A stretch of DNA of 64,000 nt from Billgrantia bachuensis (GTDB taxonomy: Bacteria > Pseudomonadota > Gammaproteobacteria > Pseudomonadales > Halomonadaceae): positions 42,215-106,214 of the forward strand of contig NZ_JAAQTO010000054.1 in the NCBI RefSeq assembly GCF_011742165.1, written 5' to 3'. The position numbers and the translations under genes were made by a program. This document shows, piece after piece, positions 32,617 through 40,473 of this stretch. The notes beneath the pieces are model-generated. The model did no database searches. It was not told the origin of the DNA and worked only from the letters and a program-made list of their open reading frames with translations. Position 1 is the stretch's first letter, and the number at the start of each line of letters is the position of its first letter.

Positions 32617-33066
32617 ATGCGTGAACGGTTCTGGGAACGCTTCGACCTCGAGGAGCTCAGCGCCGAGGAGTGGGAAGCGCTGTGCGACGGCTGTGGCCAG
32701 TGTTGCCTGCTCAAGTTCCAGGACGATGAGAGCGGCGATCTCGCCGTGCTCGGCGTGGCCTGTGAGCTGCTGGACATTCACAGTTGTCGCTGCAGTGACT
32801 ACCCCAATCGTCAGGCCCGTGTGCCCGACTGTTCCCGGCTCACCCCGCAACGTGTCGACGAGTTCCGTTGGTTGCCGAAGTCCTGTGCCTATCGCCGCAT
32901 TGCGGAGGGGCGTCGGCTGGCCGGTTGGCATCCGCTGATCTCCGGTGACCCGGAACGTGTTCATCGCAAGGGCATCAGCGTGCGCAGCTTCGCCGTTTCC
33001 CAGCAGGACGTGCCCGAGGAAGAGCTGGAAGATTATATTATTGCCATACTGCCGATCGACGGTTGA
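32617..33066 (+). CDS. ycgN: YcgN family cysteine cluster protein
   Basis: A 149-residue protein with an N-terminal C-x2-C-x2-CC motif (CDGCGQCCLLKF, about residues 23-34) and later cysteines in HSCRCSDYPNRQARVPDCSRL, forming the YkgJ-type metal-binding (zinc or iron) site. ATG at 32617 is two bases after the ycgL stop codon; a TTG at 32611 overlaps that stop. The biochemical role is unknown. It ends the rnd-ycgL-ycgN unit, just before a strong hairpin. Confidence 0.92.
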   Translation: MRERFWERFDLEELSAEEWEALCDGCGQCCLLKFQDDESGDLAVLGVACELLDIHSCRCSDYPNRQARVPDCSRLTPQRVDEFRWLPKSCAYRRIAEGRRLAGWHPLISGDPERVHRKGISVRSFAVSQQDVPEEELEDYIIAILPIDG

Positions 33067-33100
33067 AGCCTCCATGGGCTGAGCTCCCTAGCCAAGCACG

Positions 33101-33123
33101 AGACCCGGCCTCTGGCCGGGTCT
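33101..33123. terminator. Bidirectional hairpin terminator
   Basis: AGACCCGGCC (33101-33110), loop TCT, GGCCGGGTCT (33114-33123): a perfect 10-base-pair stem followed by ATTATG. It lies between the stop codons of the convergent ycgN and oligopeptidase B genes, 34 and 12 bases away, and very likely ends both transcripts. Confidence 0.85.
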
Positions 33124-33135
33124 ATTATGCGGCAC

Positions 33136-35262
33136 TCAGGGCTCCTTGTGGGCTAACCCCAAGGCCCAGAGAATGAAGGCGTCCTGGCGTGCATTGTCGT
33201 GCCACGCCTTGAACCGGCCCGAGGCGCCACCATGCCCGGCGGCCATGTCGGTACGCAGCAGTACGGGGCCGCGTGCGGTACCCATCTCGGTCAGTCGGGC
33301 ATAGAGCTTGGCAGGTTCCCAATAAGGGACCCGGGAGTCGTGCCAGCTGCCTTGGAGGAAAAGGGTGGGGTAGGGTTGGGGTGAGAGATTGTCCAGCGGT
33401 GAATAGGCGCGGATACGATTGCGCGCGCCCGGCTCGTCGGGGTTACCCCACTCGGTATACTCGGCGGTGGTCAGCGGCAGGTCGGGATTCTCCATGGTGC
33501 GTAACACGTCGACGAAGGGGACGTCGAGCACGGCCGCACAGAACGCCTCGGGAGCCAGGTTGAGGCTGGCTCCAACCAGTAGCCCGCCGGCACTGGCGCC
33601 GTAGGCGGCGATGCGCTCGCCGTCGCTGAGTCCTTTTTCCACCAAAGCGTTGCGCGCCGCCAGGAAGTCGCGAAAGCTGTTCTCCTTGTGCTCGAGCTTG
33701 CCGGCCAAGTACCAGGGCTCACCCCGGTCGCCGCCACCGCGTACATGGGCGACGGCAAAGGCGACGCCGCGGGCAAGCAATTCGAGCCTGGCGACCGAGA
33801 ACCAGGGGTCGAGGACTTCGCCATAGGCGCCATAACCGTAGAGCAGGGTGGGCAAGGGGTGGCCGGTCAGATCGGCACGCATCACCACCGATACCGGTAT
33901 GCGTTCGCCATCGTGGGCGCGCGCCCAGATCCGCTCGCAGCAGAGGTCCGCCGGCTGCAGGTTGCCGTGGATCGGCTGGGACTTGAGGACGACGCGCTCC
34001 CCGCTGTCGAGGTCGTGCTCGAGCCAGCGTACCGGCATGACGAAGGACTCTTCGCGCAGGCGCAGACGGCGACTGTCGAAGTGTGGCACGTCGCCGAGCA
34101 TTACGCTGCAGGGCGATTCCGGCAACGTCAGGTGTTCGTCGCACCGTGCGCGGTGGCATGCATCGAGCTCGATGATGCGGATGCGAACCTGGGCCTCATG
34201 ATGGTCGCGCTCGCTAATGGCCAGGCCCCAGTCAAAGGCCTCGACGTCCTCGAGCGTGGTGTCATCGCGATGACCGATCAGCGATTGCCATTGGGCCTCG
34301 ACGTCGTGCTCGTCGGCCACGTCCAGGCGAAAGTGTGGTGCGTCGCGGTTGTGCAGAACGTAGAAATGCCCGGGACGGTGTTCCAGCCCATACTCCACAC
34401 CCTTCTCTCGCGGTCGAAAACAGCGTGGCGTCTGCTCTGGCGACAGCGCCGGCAGCAGATGGCACTCGCTGGTGTCCTTGGAGGCGATTTCCAGTACCAG
34501 CCACTGGCGGGAGCGGGTCTTGCCCAGTCCGAGCCAGAACTCGGGATCGTCCTCGCGCAGTATCAGTGAAGGCTCGCCGGCCTGGCCTTCACTGAGTGGC
34601 AGGCGCCAGATACTGTCCGGGCGCTGTGTGGCATCGTAACGAGTGAACAGCAGGGTGACATTGTCTTCGGCCCAGGTCAGTTCCGCGCCGACCTCCTCCA
34701 GCAAGAGGTGTGGCTCGCCGTCGGGCAGTTCCTTGAGATAGAGTGAAAAGCGCTCGTCGCCACTGGTGTCTTCGGTCCAGGCCAGCCAGCGTTCGTTGGG
34801 CGACAGTGCCATGTCGCCCAGTTCGAGGTAGTGTTCAGGCATTGCGCGAGCTTGCAGGTCGAGAAAGACGCTCGCCTGCTCCGCGCGACCGTTGGGATGG
34901 CGCCACCACACCGGATAATCCGCATCGACAGCCGTCTCACTCCAATAGGTATAGTGGTCGAGTGCAGTGCGCAGCCCATGAACCGCCAGCTCGCGGCGTG
35001 CCAGGTGGCCGTGATAGAGCCGCTCGACCAGACTCTCGAGGGGCGCCATCCAGGCCTGGGATTCCTCGTTGGCGGCCTCGAGGAAGGCCTGAACGCGTGC
35101 ATCGTCGCGTTCTTCCAACCAATGCCACTCGGGATCATCGGTGCGTCTAAACCGTTCGACTGGTGAAGGAGAGGGCTCGCTGTTGGTTGCAATGGTGGAC
35201 GAATGATGTGGCGGCTGTGCTTTCATTGGGTCGCGTGTACCATACTCAAGGTGACTTTCCAT
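33136..35262 (-). CDS. ptrB: Oligopeptidase B (S9 family serine peptidase)
   Basis: A 708-residue cytoplasmic prolyl-oligopeptidase-type enzyme that cleaves short peptides after Lys or Arg. The catalytic triad is Ser557 in YGASAGGLL, Asp642 in GSWHDSRVPYWE and His677 in AAGHGGASGR. The N-terminal half is the beta-propeller that excludes large proteins. LLYGYGAYGEVLDPWF and AVAHVRGGGDRGEPWY are PtrB signatures. The start is uncertain: ATG at 35262 or 35226, neither with a clear ribosome-binding site. The first 35 residues are poorly conserved-looking. Confidence 0.92.
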   Translation of the reverse strand: MESHLEYGTRDPMKAQPPHHSSTIATNSEPSPSPVERFRRTDDPEWHWLEERDDARVQAFLEAANEESQAWMAPLESLVERLYHGHLARRELAVHGLRTALDHYTYWSETAVDADYPVWWRHPNGRAEQASVFLDLQARAMPEHYLELGDMALSPNERWLAWTEDTSGDERFSLYLKELPDGEPHLLLEEVGAELTWAEDNVTLLFTRYDATQRPDSIWRLPLSEGQAGEPSLILREDDPEFWLGLGKTRSRQWLVLEIASKDTSECHLLPALSPEQTPRCFRPREKGVEYGLEHRPGHFYVLHNRDAPHFRLDVADEHDVEAQWQSLIGHRDDTTLEDVEAFDWGLAISERDHHEAQVRIRIIELDACHRARCDEHLTLPESPCSVMLGDVPHFDSRRLRLREESFVMPVRWLEHDLDSGERVVLKSQPIHGNLQPADLCCERIWARAHDGERIPVSVVMRADLTGHPLPTLLYGYGAYGEVLDPWFSVARLELLARGVAFAVAHVRGGGDRGEPWYLAGKLEHKENSFRDFLAARNALVEKGLSDGERIAAYGASAGGLLVGASLNLAPEAFCAAVLDVPFVDVLRTMENPDLPLTTAEYTEWGNPDEPGARNRIRAYSPLDNLSPQPYPTLFLQGSWHDSRVPYWEPAKLYARLTEMGTARGPVLLRTDMAAGHGGASGRFKAWHDNARQDAFILWALGLAHKEP

Positions 35263-35311
35263 CCTGTACGATCCGTCAAGGGCGGGCCGTGACGCGTAAA
35301 ACGAGGTATCG

Positions 35312-35785
35312 ATGCTGACATCCGATTCGATGTCCCTACTATGGCTGACCTATCTGGGTTTGTCGCTGGTCGTGCTGGTGACCGGCTATCTGGGATTGGC
35401 CTTCCTGCCACGCCTGCTGCGCCTTCCGCTTACCTGGATGGTGGCCGGCATTCTGTTGATGCCGACCCGCTTCCGGCTGCCGCTGGTGGAAGGGGAGTTC
35501 CATACCGGCATGGCGCCGGCGGTGGTGGTGGCGGCCGTTGCCTTCCTCGAACGCAATGGCTCGGTACTGATGACTTCCGGCTTGCTGGTAGCTGCCGGAG
35601 CGTTATTGGGCATTGCCGTTGGCATTCTGCAGGCCTGGTGGTTCCGCACGGATGCCATGCCCAGCGAAAACGCGCAGGAGAAGAAGCAGGACGATAACAA
35701 GCAGCGCAATAATAGCAGGCGCAATGGCCACCGCGGCGAGCAGCCGCGTCAGCCAATCAAGCGCCGGGAGCCGAAAATCGGCTAG
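35312..35785 (+). CDS. Small hypothetical inner membrane protein
   Basis: A 157-residue protein with about four hydrophobic segments within residues 8-110 (LWLTYLGLSLVVLVTGYLGL, LTWMVAGILL, MAPAVVVAAVAFL, LMTSGLLVAAGALLGIAVG). The tail is highly charged, rich in Gln, Asn, Lys and Arg (QEKKQDDNKQRNNSRRN). GAGG five bases before the ATG supports the start. I do not recognise the family. It precedes the VWA gene by nine bases, so a shared envelope function is likely. Confidence 0.7.
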   Translation: MLTSDSMSLLWLTYLGLSLVVLVTGYLGLAFLPRLLRLPLTWMVAGILLMPTRFRLPLVEGEFHTGMAPAVVVAAVAFLERNGSVLMTSGLLVAAGALLGIAVGILQAWWFRTDAMPSENAQEKKQDDNKQRNNSRRNGHRGEQPRQPIKRREPKIG

Positions 35786-35794
35786 GGAGCCCCG

Positions 35795-37636
35795 ATGGGG
35801 AGGGAGTGGAACAAGGTATGGCACTGGCTGGTCGGTCTGGCCGGGTGCTTGGTCGTGTCGAGCTGCCTGTCTGCCGCAACGCTCGAAGAGCAGCCGGAGA
35901 TTCGGGTCATCATCGATGTCTCCGGCAGCATGCGTCACAACGACCCCGACCAGCTCGCCGCAGAGGCGTTGGAATTGCTGGTCACGCTAGTGCCCAGCGG
36001 AGCCCGGGCCGGGATCTGGACCTTCGGCGAGCGAGTGGCCAATCCATTGCAGCCCGGTCCGGCCAACCTCGAATGGCGTGATCGCGCCAGGGCGCTATCC
36101 GGCCTGTTGGTCGACTACCAGCAGTACACCGACATCGAGTCTGCCATCTACCAGGCGGCAGCAGCCGAGGCTGTCTCTGGCCCGCGTCATCTGGTGCTGC
36201 TCACTGATGGCAGAATCGATCTGCCCGAGTGGCGCGGCAGCAAGCCGGCCATCGACCAGGCTTCGCGGGAGGCGCTGCTGGAGGATCTCGGTCCCAGGCT
36301 GGCCGAGGAGGGCATCGTGGTGCATGCGATCGCCTTTTCCGATGACGCCGACCTCGACCTGGTGGAGCGCCTTGCGCAAATGACCGGGGGGCTTTCAGCG
36401 CCAGTCGCGGCCCCAGACGCCTTGCTCGGTGCTTTTCTTACCATTGTCGATCGCATCTTCCCCAGCGATCGGGTGCCGGTCACCGACCAGCGTTTTCTCA
36501 TCGAGCCAGGGGTGCGCGGCTTCACTGCGCTGCTGTTCCGCGGCGAGGACGAGACGGAGCTGGTGGGGCCGGATGGCCGGCGCTACTCCGCCGACTCTCC
36601 CCCAGAGGGCGCCGAGTGGCGAAGCGAATCCCGCTATGATCTCGTTCGGGTACCCGATCCCCAGCCTGGGCAGTGGCGCCTGGAGGGCTCGCCGGGTCAG
36701 GATAGCCGCATCACCGTCGAATCGCCGCTCAGCCTGCAGACGGCCGGCGTGCCGAGTACCCTCTATCTGGGGTTCGACGTGCCGGTGGAAGCCTGGCTCG
36801 CGCGCGAGGGAGAGACAGTGGGTATCGAAGCGCTGCCTGCACACTTGCGTCTGACGGCGGAACTGCACGATTCGTCGGGCACGGTGCAGTCGGCCGTAGC
36901 CCTCAAGCAGCAGGAGGAGCGCTTCGTCGGCCGGTTGCCTGCACCGGCCCTGGCCGGGAACGCACAGTTCGTCGTGCGCGCCGAAGGCCAGGGCTTCCGC
37001 CGCCAGCGTGTGCAGCCCATCAACGTACTGCCGGCCATTGCCGCACAGCATGACGAGGCCGGTCAGCGGGTCCTGCTGGCGGCCGAGCATCCCCAGCTCG
37101 ATCGTGACAATACCCGCCTGTACGGCCAGCTCCAGGGCGCTCGGCTCGAGGCGGAGCCGGTGGCCGAGCGGCGCTGGAGCATTGACCTGCCCGAACTCGA
37201 CATGGCGCTCAGCGTACCGCTGATCCTGCGCGGCGAAGTCACTCTCGAGGGCGAAACGCGCGAGCTGTATCTCCCGCGCCTGATGCTGTTCCCCACGGTG
37301 GACACGGCGATCGACCAGGTCGATGCCAGCCCGGCCCTGGAAGTGGCGCGCTTCCACGAGGAATTGTCGCCGGTGCGAGAGTCTCGCTCGACGGAGTCGA
37401 CGCTGCCGGAGCCGGTTGAGCGTGTCGTCAGGCATATTCAGGAGCTGCCGCGGATCGCTCAGGAGCGCTGGAATGAGTGGCGCCCCGTGCTGGCCGGACC
37501 GCTCGATAAGACCTTGAGTGAGCCGCATCGGCGCTGGCTGCTTGGCGGTCTGTTGCTTGCTAGCGTGCTCTTGCTGCTGCTATGGAGAATGACGCGGCGG
37601 CGTCGCGTGGCGCCACGGGAGGAGCCGCATGTGTGA
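35795..37636 (+). CDS. von Willebrand factor A domain membrane protein
   Basis: A 613-residue protein with a signal peptide (LVGLAGCLVVSSCLSA), a VWA domain with MIDAS motif DVSGSMRHNDP at about residues 40-50 and TDGRIDLP later, and a long beta-rich middle. A C-terminal transmembrane helix (LLGGLLLASVLLLLLW, about 586-601) and a basic tail follow. It should face the periplasm with its C-terminus in the cytoplasm. VWA proteins usually mediate metal-dependent protein contacts; its partner is unknown. GGGAG sits just before the ATG. It overlaps the next gene by eight bases. Confidence 0.82.
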   Translation: MGREWNKVWHWLVGLAGCLVVSSCLSAATLEEQPEIRVIIDVSGSMRHNDPDQLAAEALELLVTLVPSGARAGIWTFGERVANPLQPGPANLEWRDRARALSGLLVDYQQYTDIESAIYQAAAAEAVSGPRHLVLLTDGRIDLPEWRGSKPAIDQASREALLEDLGPRLAEEGIVVHAIAFSDDADLDLVERLAQMTGGLSAPVAAPDALLGAFLTIVDRIFPSDRVPVTDQRFLIEPGVRGFTALLFRGEDETELVGPDGRRYSADSPPEGAEWRSESRYDLVRVPDPQPGQWRLEGSPGQDSRITVESPLSLQTAGVPSTLYLGFDVPVEAWLAREGETVGIEALPAHLRLTAELHDSSGTVQSAVALKQQEERFVGRLPAPALAGNAQFVVRAEGQGFRRQRVQPINVLPAIAAQHDEAGQRVLLAAEHPQLDRDNTRLYGQLQGARLEAEPVAERRWSIDLPELDMALSVPLILRGEVTLEGETRELYLPRLMLFPTVDTAIDQVDASPALEVARFHEELSPVRESRSTESTLPEPVERVVRHIQELPRIAQERWNEWRPVLAGPLDKTLSEPHRRWLLGGLLLASVLLLLLWRMTRRRRVAPREEPHV

Positions 37637-38462
37637 ACTGCTGGGCATGAGCGCCAACGTGCCCACCGATATCTGTTTCAGCTTCACCGGTTTCCTGCAT
37701 CGCGGCGGCGGTACCGGGCCACACCGCGACGGCTGGGGAATCGCCTTCTACGAGGCGGGCGGCTATCGCGACTTTCGCGACCCACACCCCTCGGTACGTT
37801 CCCCCATTGCACGGCTGATCACCGACTATCCGATCAAGTCGCATATCGTCATCAGCCATATCCGCCAGGCCAACGTCGGTGAAGTGCGCTTGGCCAATAC
37901 CCATCCGTTCACCCGTGAAATGTGGGGCCGAACCTGGTGCTATGCGCATAACGGCCAGCTCGGAGAGTGGCAGGAGTTGCCGCTGAGTTTCTATCGACCG
38001 GTAGGCGACACCGACAGCGAACACGCCTTCTGCTGGCTGCTCGCTACCCTGCGCGAGCGCTTTCCCGAGGCGCCCGGGCTGACGACGTGCGACGCCACGT
38101 TGAGCGAGCGTCACGCGGCGCTCTGGCAGCTGCTCCATCACTTGTGCGAGACGCTGCGGGCCAAGGGTGTGTTCAACCTGCTGCTGGCCGATGGCGAGTT
38201 CCTCTATACCTACTGTTCGACCAAGCTGGCCCATATCACACGCCGAGCGCCGTTCGGCAGCGCCGAACTCTCCGATGCCGAACTGACGGTCAACTTCGCC
38301 GAGCACACCACTCGCCACGACATCGTATCGGTGATCGCGACCGAGCCGCTGACCTGCAATGAGGCCTGGGTTCGCATGGAGCCGGGTGAGCTGTTGGTAT
38401 GGCGCCATGGCCGTATCGTTGCTCGCCTCGTTGCCGAGCCGTCTTCTTCCGCGGGCTCATAG
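37629..38462 (+). CDS. yafJ: Class II glutamine amidotransferase, YafJ family
   Basis: A 277-residue Ntn-type amidotransferase domain. The nucleophile is Cys2 (MCELLGMSANVPTDICFSF), exposed after Met removal. HRDGWGIAFYEAGG, SHIRQANVGEVRLANTHPF and WCYAHNGQLG are the glutamine-site motifs. There is no synthase domain, so the ammonia acceptor is unknown. It begins inside the last codons of the VWA gene. EgtC, an ergothioneine enzyme, has the same fold, but the sequence is YafJ-like and the egt genes are 34 kb away. Confidence 0.88.
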   Translation: MCELLGMSANVPTDICFSFTGFLHRGGGTGPHRDGWGIAFYEAGGYRDFRDPHPSVRSPIARLITDYPIKSHIVISHIRQANVGEVRLANTHPFTREMWGRTWCYAHNGQLGEWQELPLSFYRPVGDTDSEHAFCWLLATLRERFPEAPGLTTCDATLSERHAALWQLLHHLCETLRAKGVFNLLLADGEFLYTYCSTKLAHITRRAPFGSAELSDAELTVNFAEHTTRHDIVSVIATEPLTCNEAWVRMEPGELLVWRHGRIVARLVAEPSSSAGS

Positions 38463-38547
38463 TTATCCTCCTGGATAGCTTGCCTTTCTACTACCTTTTG
38501 CCCAGTTTGGTAGTCACTGAGGTGCGTCATCTCGGGCGATTCTGGTT

Positions 38548-38568
38548 GAACGGACGTTTGAATCGTTC
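38548..38568 (+). promoter_or_regulatory. Candidate fatty-acid-responsive operator upstream of fadD
   Basis: AACG-GA-CGTT (38549-38558) is a perfect palindrome, nested in GAACG (38548-38552) and CGTTC (38564-38568), itself an inverted repeat. GAACGGACGTTTG approaches the PsrA-type motif (G/C)AAAC-N-GTTTG. It lies about 110 bases before fadD. The rest of the 216-base gap is AT-rich and has no other clear structure. Confidence 0.35.
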
Positions 38569-38678
38569 GTTTTACAGCCGAGTGGTGCCTGGTATATCGT
38601 TATGGTTTGGACAAAATAACAACGGACTAGGTCGAGAGGTGAGCGACCACCGTCGACGATGCTGTGGAGATAGCGCCA

Positions 38679-40346
38679 ATGAGTGAGCAAGCCAACGCCG
38701 GTATCCTCAACGGTCCCGAGCTGAAGGGCATGGAGAAGTATCGATCGCTGATGGACGTTTTCCATGCAGCGGTGAAACGTTTTGCCGACAACCCGGCCTT
38801 TACCTGTATGGGGCAGACCCTCACCTTCGCCGAGCTCGATCGCCTCTCTGCCGATTTTGCCGCCTGGCTGCAGCACGAGACCGGCCTGCAGCCGGGCGAT
38901 CGCATCGCCATTCAGTTGCCCAACGTACTGCAGTTCCCGGTAGCCGTTTTCGGCGCCCTGCGTGCCGGGTTGGTGGTGGTCAACACCAACCCGCTCTACA
39001 CCGAGCGCGAGATGGCCCACCAGTTCAAGGACTCCGGCACTCGGGCAATCCTGATCCTGGCCAACATGGCGAGCAAGCTCGAAAAGGTGCTCGACCGTAC
39101 CGATATCGAGCACGTGCTGGTCACCGAACTCGGTGACCTGCACGGCTTCCCCAAGCGTTTCCTGATCAATGCCGTGGTCAAGCACGTCAAGAAGATGGTG
39201 CCGTCCTATTCGTTACCGATGGCGGTGCCTTTCCGCAAGGCGCTGAAGGAGGGGGCTTCGCGCCAGCATAGCGAGGTCGAGCGAGAGCTCGACGACATCG
39301 CCGCGCTGCAGTACACCGGGGGCACCACCGGCATGCCCAAGGGCACCATGCTCACCCACTGCAATCTGGTAGCCAACATGCTCCAGGCGGAAGGGGCCAT
39401 TGGGCCGGGCCTGGCCCAGGGCAAGGAAGTGGTGATCGCACCGCTACCGGTCTATCACATCTATACCTTCACGGTGAACTGCCTGTTCTTGATGGAAACC
39501 GGCAACCACTCGATCCTGATCACCAACCCGCGCGACCTGGACAACTTCGTCAAGGAGCTGCAGAAGATCAAGTTCACGGGCTTCATCGGCCTCAATACCC
39601 TGTTCAATGCGCTGTGCAATCGCGAGGACTTTCGCAAGCTCGACTTCTCGCGCCTGCACCTGACGATTTCCGGTGGCATGGCGCTGACCAAGGCAGCGGC
39701 GAATCGCTGGGAGGAGATCACCGGATGTCCCATCGCCGAGGGCTATGGGCTCACCGAGACGTCGCCGATCGTCAGCTTCAATCCCGTCGATTCCATCCAG
39801 CTCGGTACCATCGGCAAGCCGGTGGCGGGCACCTCGGTCAAGGTGGTCGATGCCGATGGCAACACCCTGCCGCTGGGTGAACCGGGTGAGCTTTGCGTCC
39901 AGGGGCCCCAGGTGATGAAGGGTTATTGGAACCTGGACGAAGAGACCGCCAAGGTGCTGACCGATGACGGCTGGTTTCACACCGGTGATATCGCCGTGCT
40001 CCAGGACGATGGCTACATCAAGATTGTCGATCGCAAGAAGGATATGATCCTGGTGTCGGGTTTCAACGTCTATCCCAATGAGATCGAGGACGTGGTCGCC
40101 AAGCACCCGGGCGTGGTCGAATCGGCGGCGGTCGGGGTGCCCGACGAGAACAGCGGCGAGGCAGTCAAGCTGTTCGTGGTCGCCCGGGACGAGAGTCTCG
40201 ACGAGAAAGGCCTGCGTGAATGGTGCAAGAAGGAGCTGGCCGGCTACAAGGTACCCAGGTTCGTCGAGTTCCGCGATGAGCTGCCCAAGACCAACGTCGG
40301 CAAGGTGCTGCGGCGCCAGCTACGCGACGAACAGGCGGAACGGTAG
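38679..40346 (+). CDS. fadD: Long-chain fatty acid-CoA ligase
   Basis: A 555-residue acyl-adenylate-forming enzyme that activates long-chain fatty acids with ATP and CoA. The AMP-binding motif LQYTGGTTGMPKGTMLTH lies near residue 207-224, and EGYGLTETSP, GWFHTGDIAVLQDDGYIKIVDRKKDMI and the C-terminal Lys in PKTNVGKVLRR are all present. The ATG at 38679 has GGAGA eight bases upstream; a GTG at 38664 is possible. It is monocistronic, with a strong terminator after it. Confidence 0.94.
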   Translation: MSEQANAGILNGPELKGMEKYRSLMDVFHAAVKRFADNPAFTCMGQTLTFAELDRLSADFAAWLQHETGLQPGDRIAIQLPNVLQFPVAVFGALRAGLVVVNTNPLYTEREMAHQFKDSGTRAILILANMASKLEKVLDRTDIEHVLVTELGDLHGFPKRFLINAVVKHVKKMVPSYSLPMAVPFRKALKEGASRQHSEVERELDDIAALQYTGGTTGMPKGTMLTHCNLVANMLQAEGAIGPGLAQGKEVVIAPLPVYHIYTFTVNCLFLMETGNHSILITNPRDLDNFVKELQKIKFTGFIGLNTLFNALCNREDFRKLDFSRLHLTISGGMALTKAAANRWEEITGCPIAEGYGLTETSPIVSFNPVDSIQLGTIGKPVAGTSVKVVDADGNTLPLGEPGELCVQGPQVMKGYWNLDEETAKVLTDDGWFHTGDIAVLQDDGYIKIVDRKKDMILVSGFNVYPNEIEDVVAKHPGVVESAAVGVPDENSGEAVKLFVVARDESLDEKGLREWCKKELAGYKVPRFVEFRDELPKTNVGKVLRRQLRDEQAER

Positions 40347-40383
40347 GGCAGCACGGCTTGGCCCCGACCGAGTTCACCTGAAA

Positions 40384-40414
40384 TTGGCCGACCTTCGGCC
40401 AGCAGCGCTACAAT
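40384..40414 (+). promoter_or_regulatory. Possible promoter of hrpA
   Basis: TTGGCC (40384-40389) and TACAAT (40409-40414) have a 19-base spacer. This is the best match upstream of hrpA, but its start point would fall inside the fadD terminator stem, so the assignment is tentative. Confidence 0.35.
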
Positions 40415-40416
40415 GA

Positions 40417-40454
40417 CCTGCCCGCTCCGGCACATCGGGGCGGGCAGGTTTTTT
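40417..40454 (+). terminator. Rho-independent terminator after fadD
   Basis: CCTGCCCGC (40417-40425) pairs with GCGGGCAGG (40440-40448) over a 14-base loop, followed directly by TTTTTT (40449-40454). It lies 70 bases after the fadD stop codon. Confidence 0.85.
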
Positions 40455-40473
40455 CCTTGGCAAGAGGCATTTC

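Noticed and set aside
36395..37528. Minus-strand ORF opposite the VWA gene
   Set aside because: Composition and lack of any motif or start signal; the plus-strand VWA gene explains the region.
37629..38462. Class II amidotransferase as EgtC of the ergothioneine pathway
   Set aside because: The sequence looks YafJ-like, it overlaps a VWA gene, and it is 34 kb from egtBD.
40384..40454. Attenuator controlling hrpA
   Set aside because: The hairpin plus T6 is placed as a normal fadD terminator, and the promoter match that would put it in an hrpA leader is weak and starts inside the stem.
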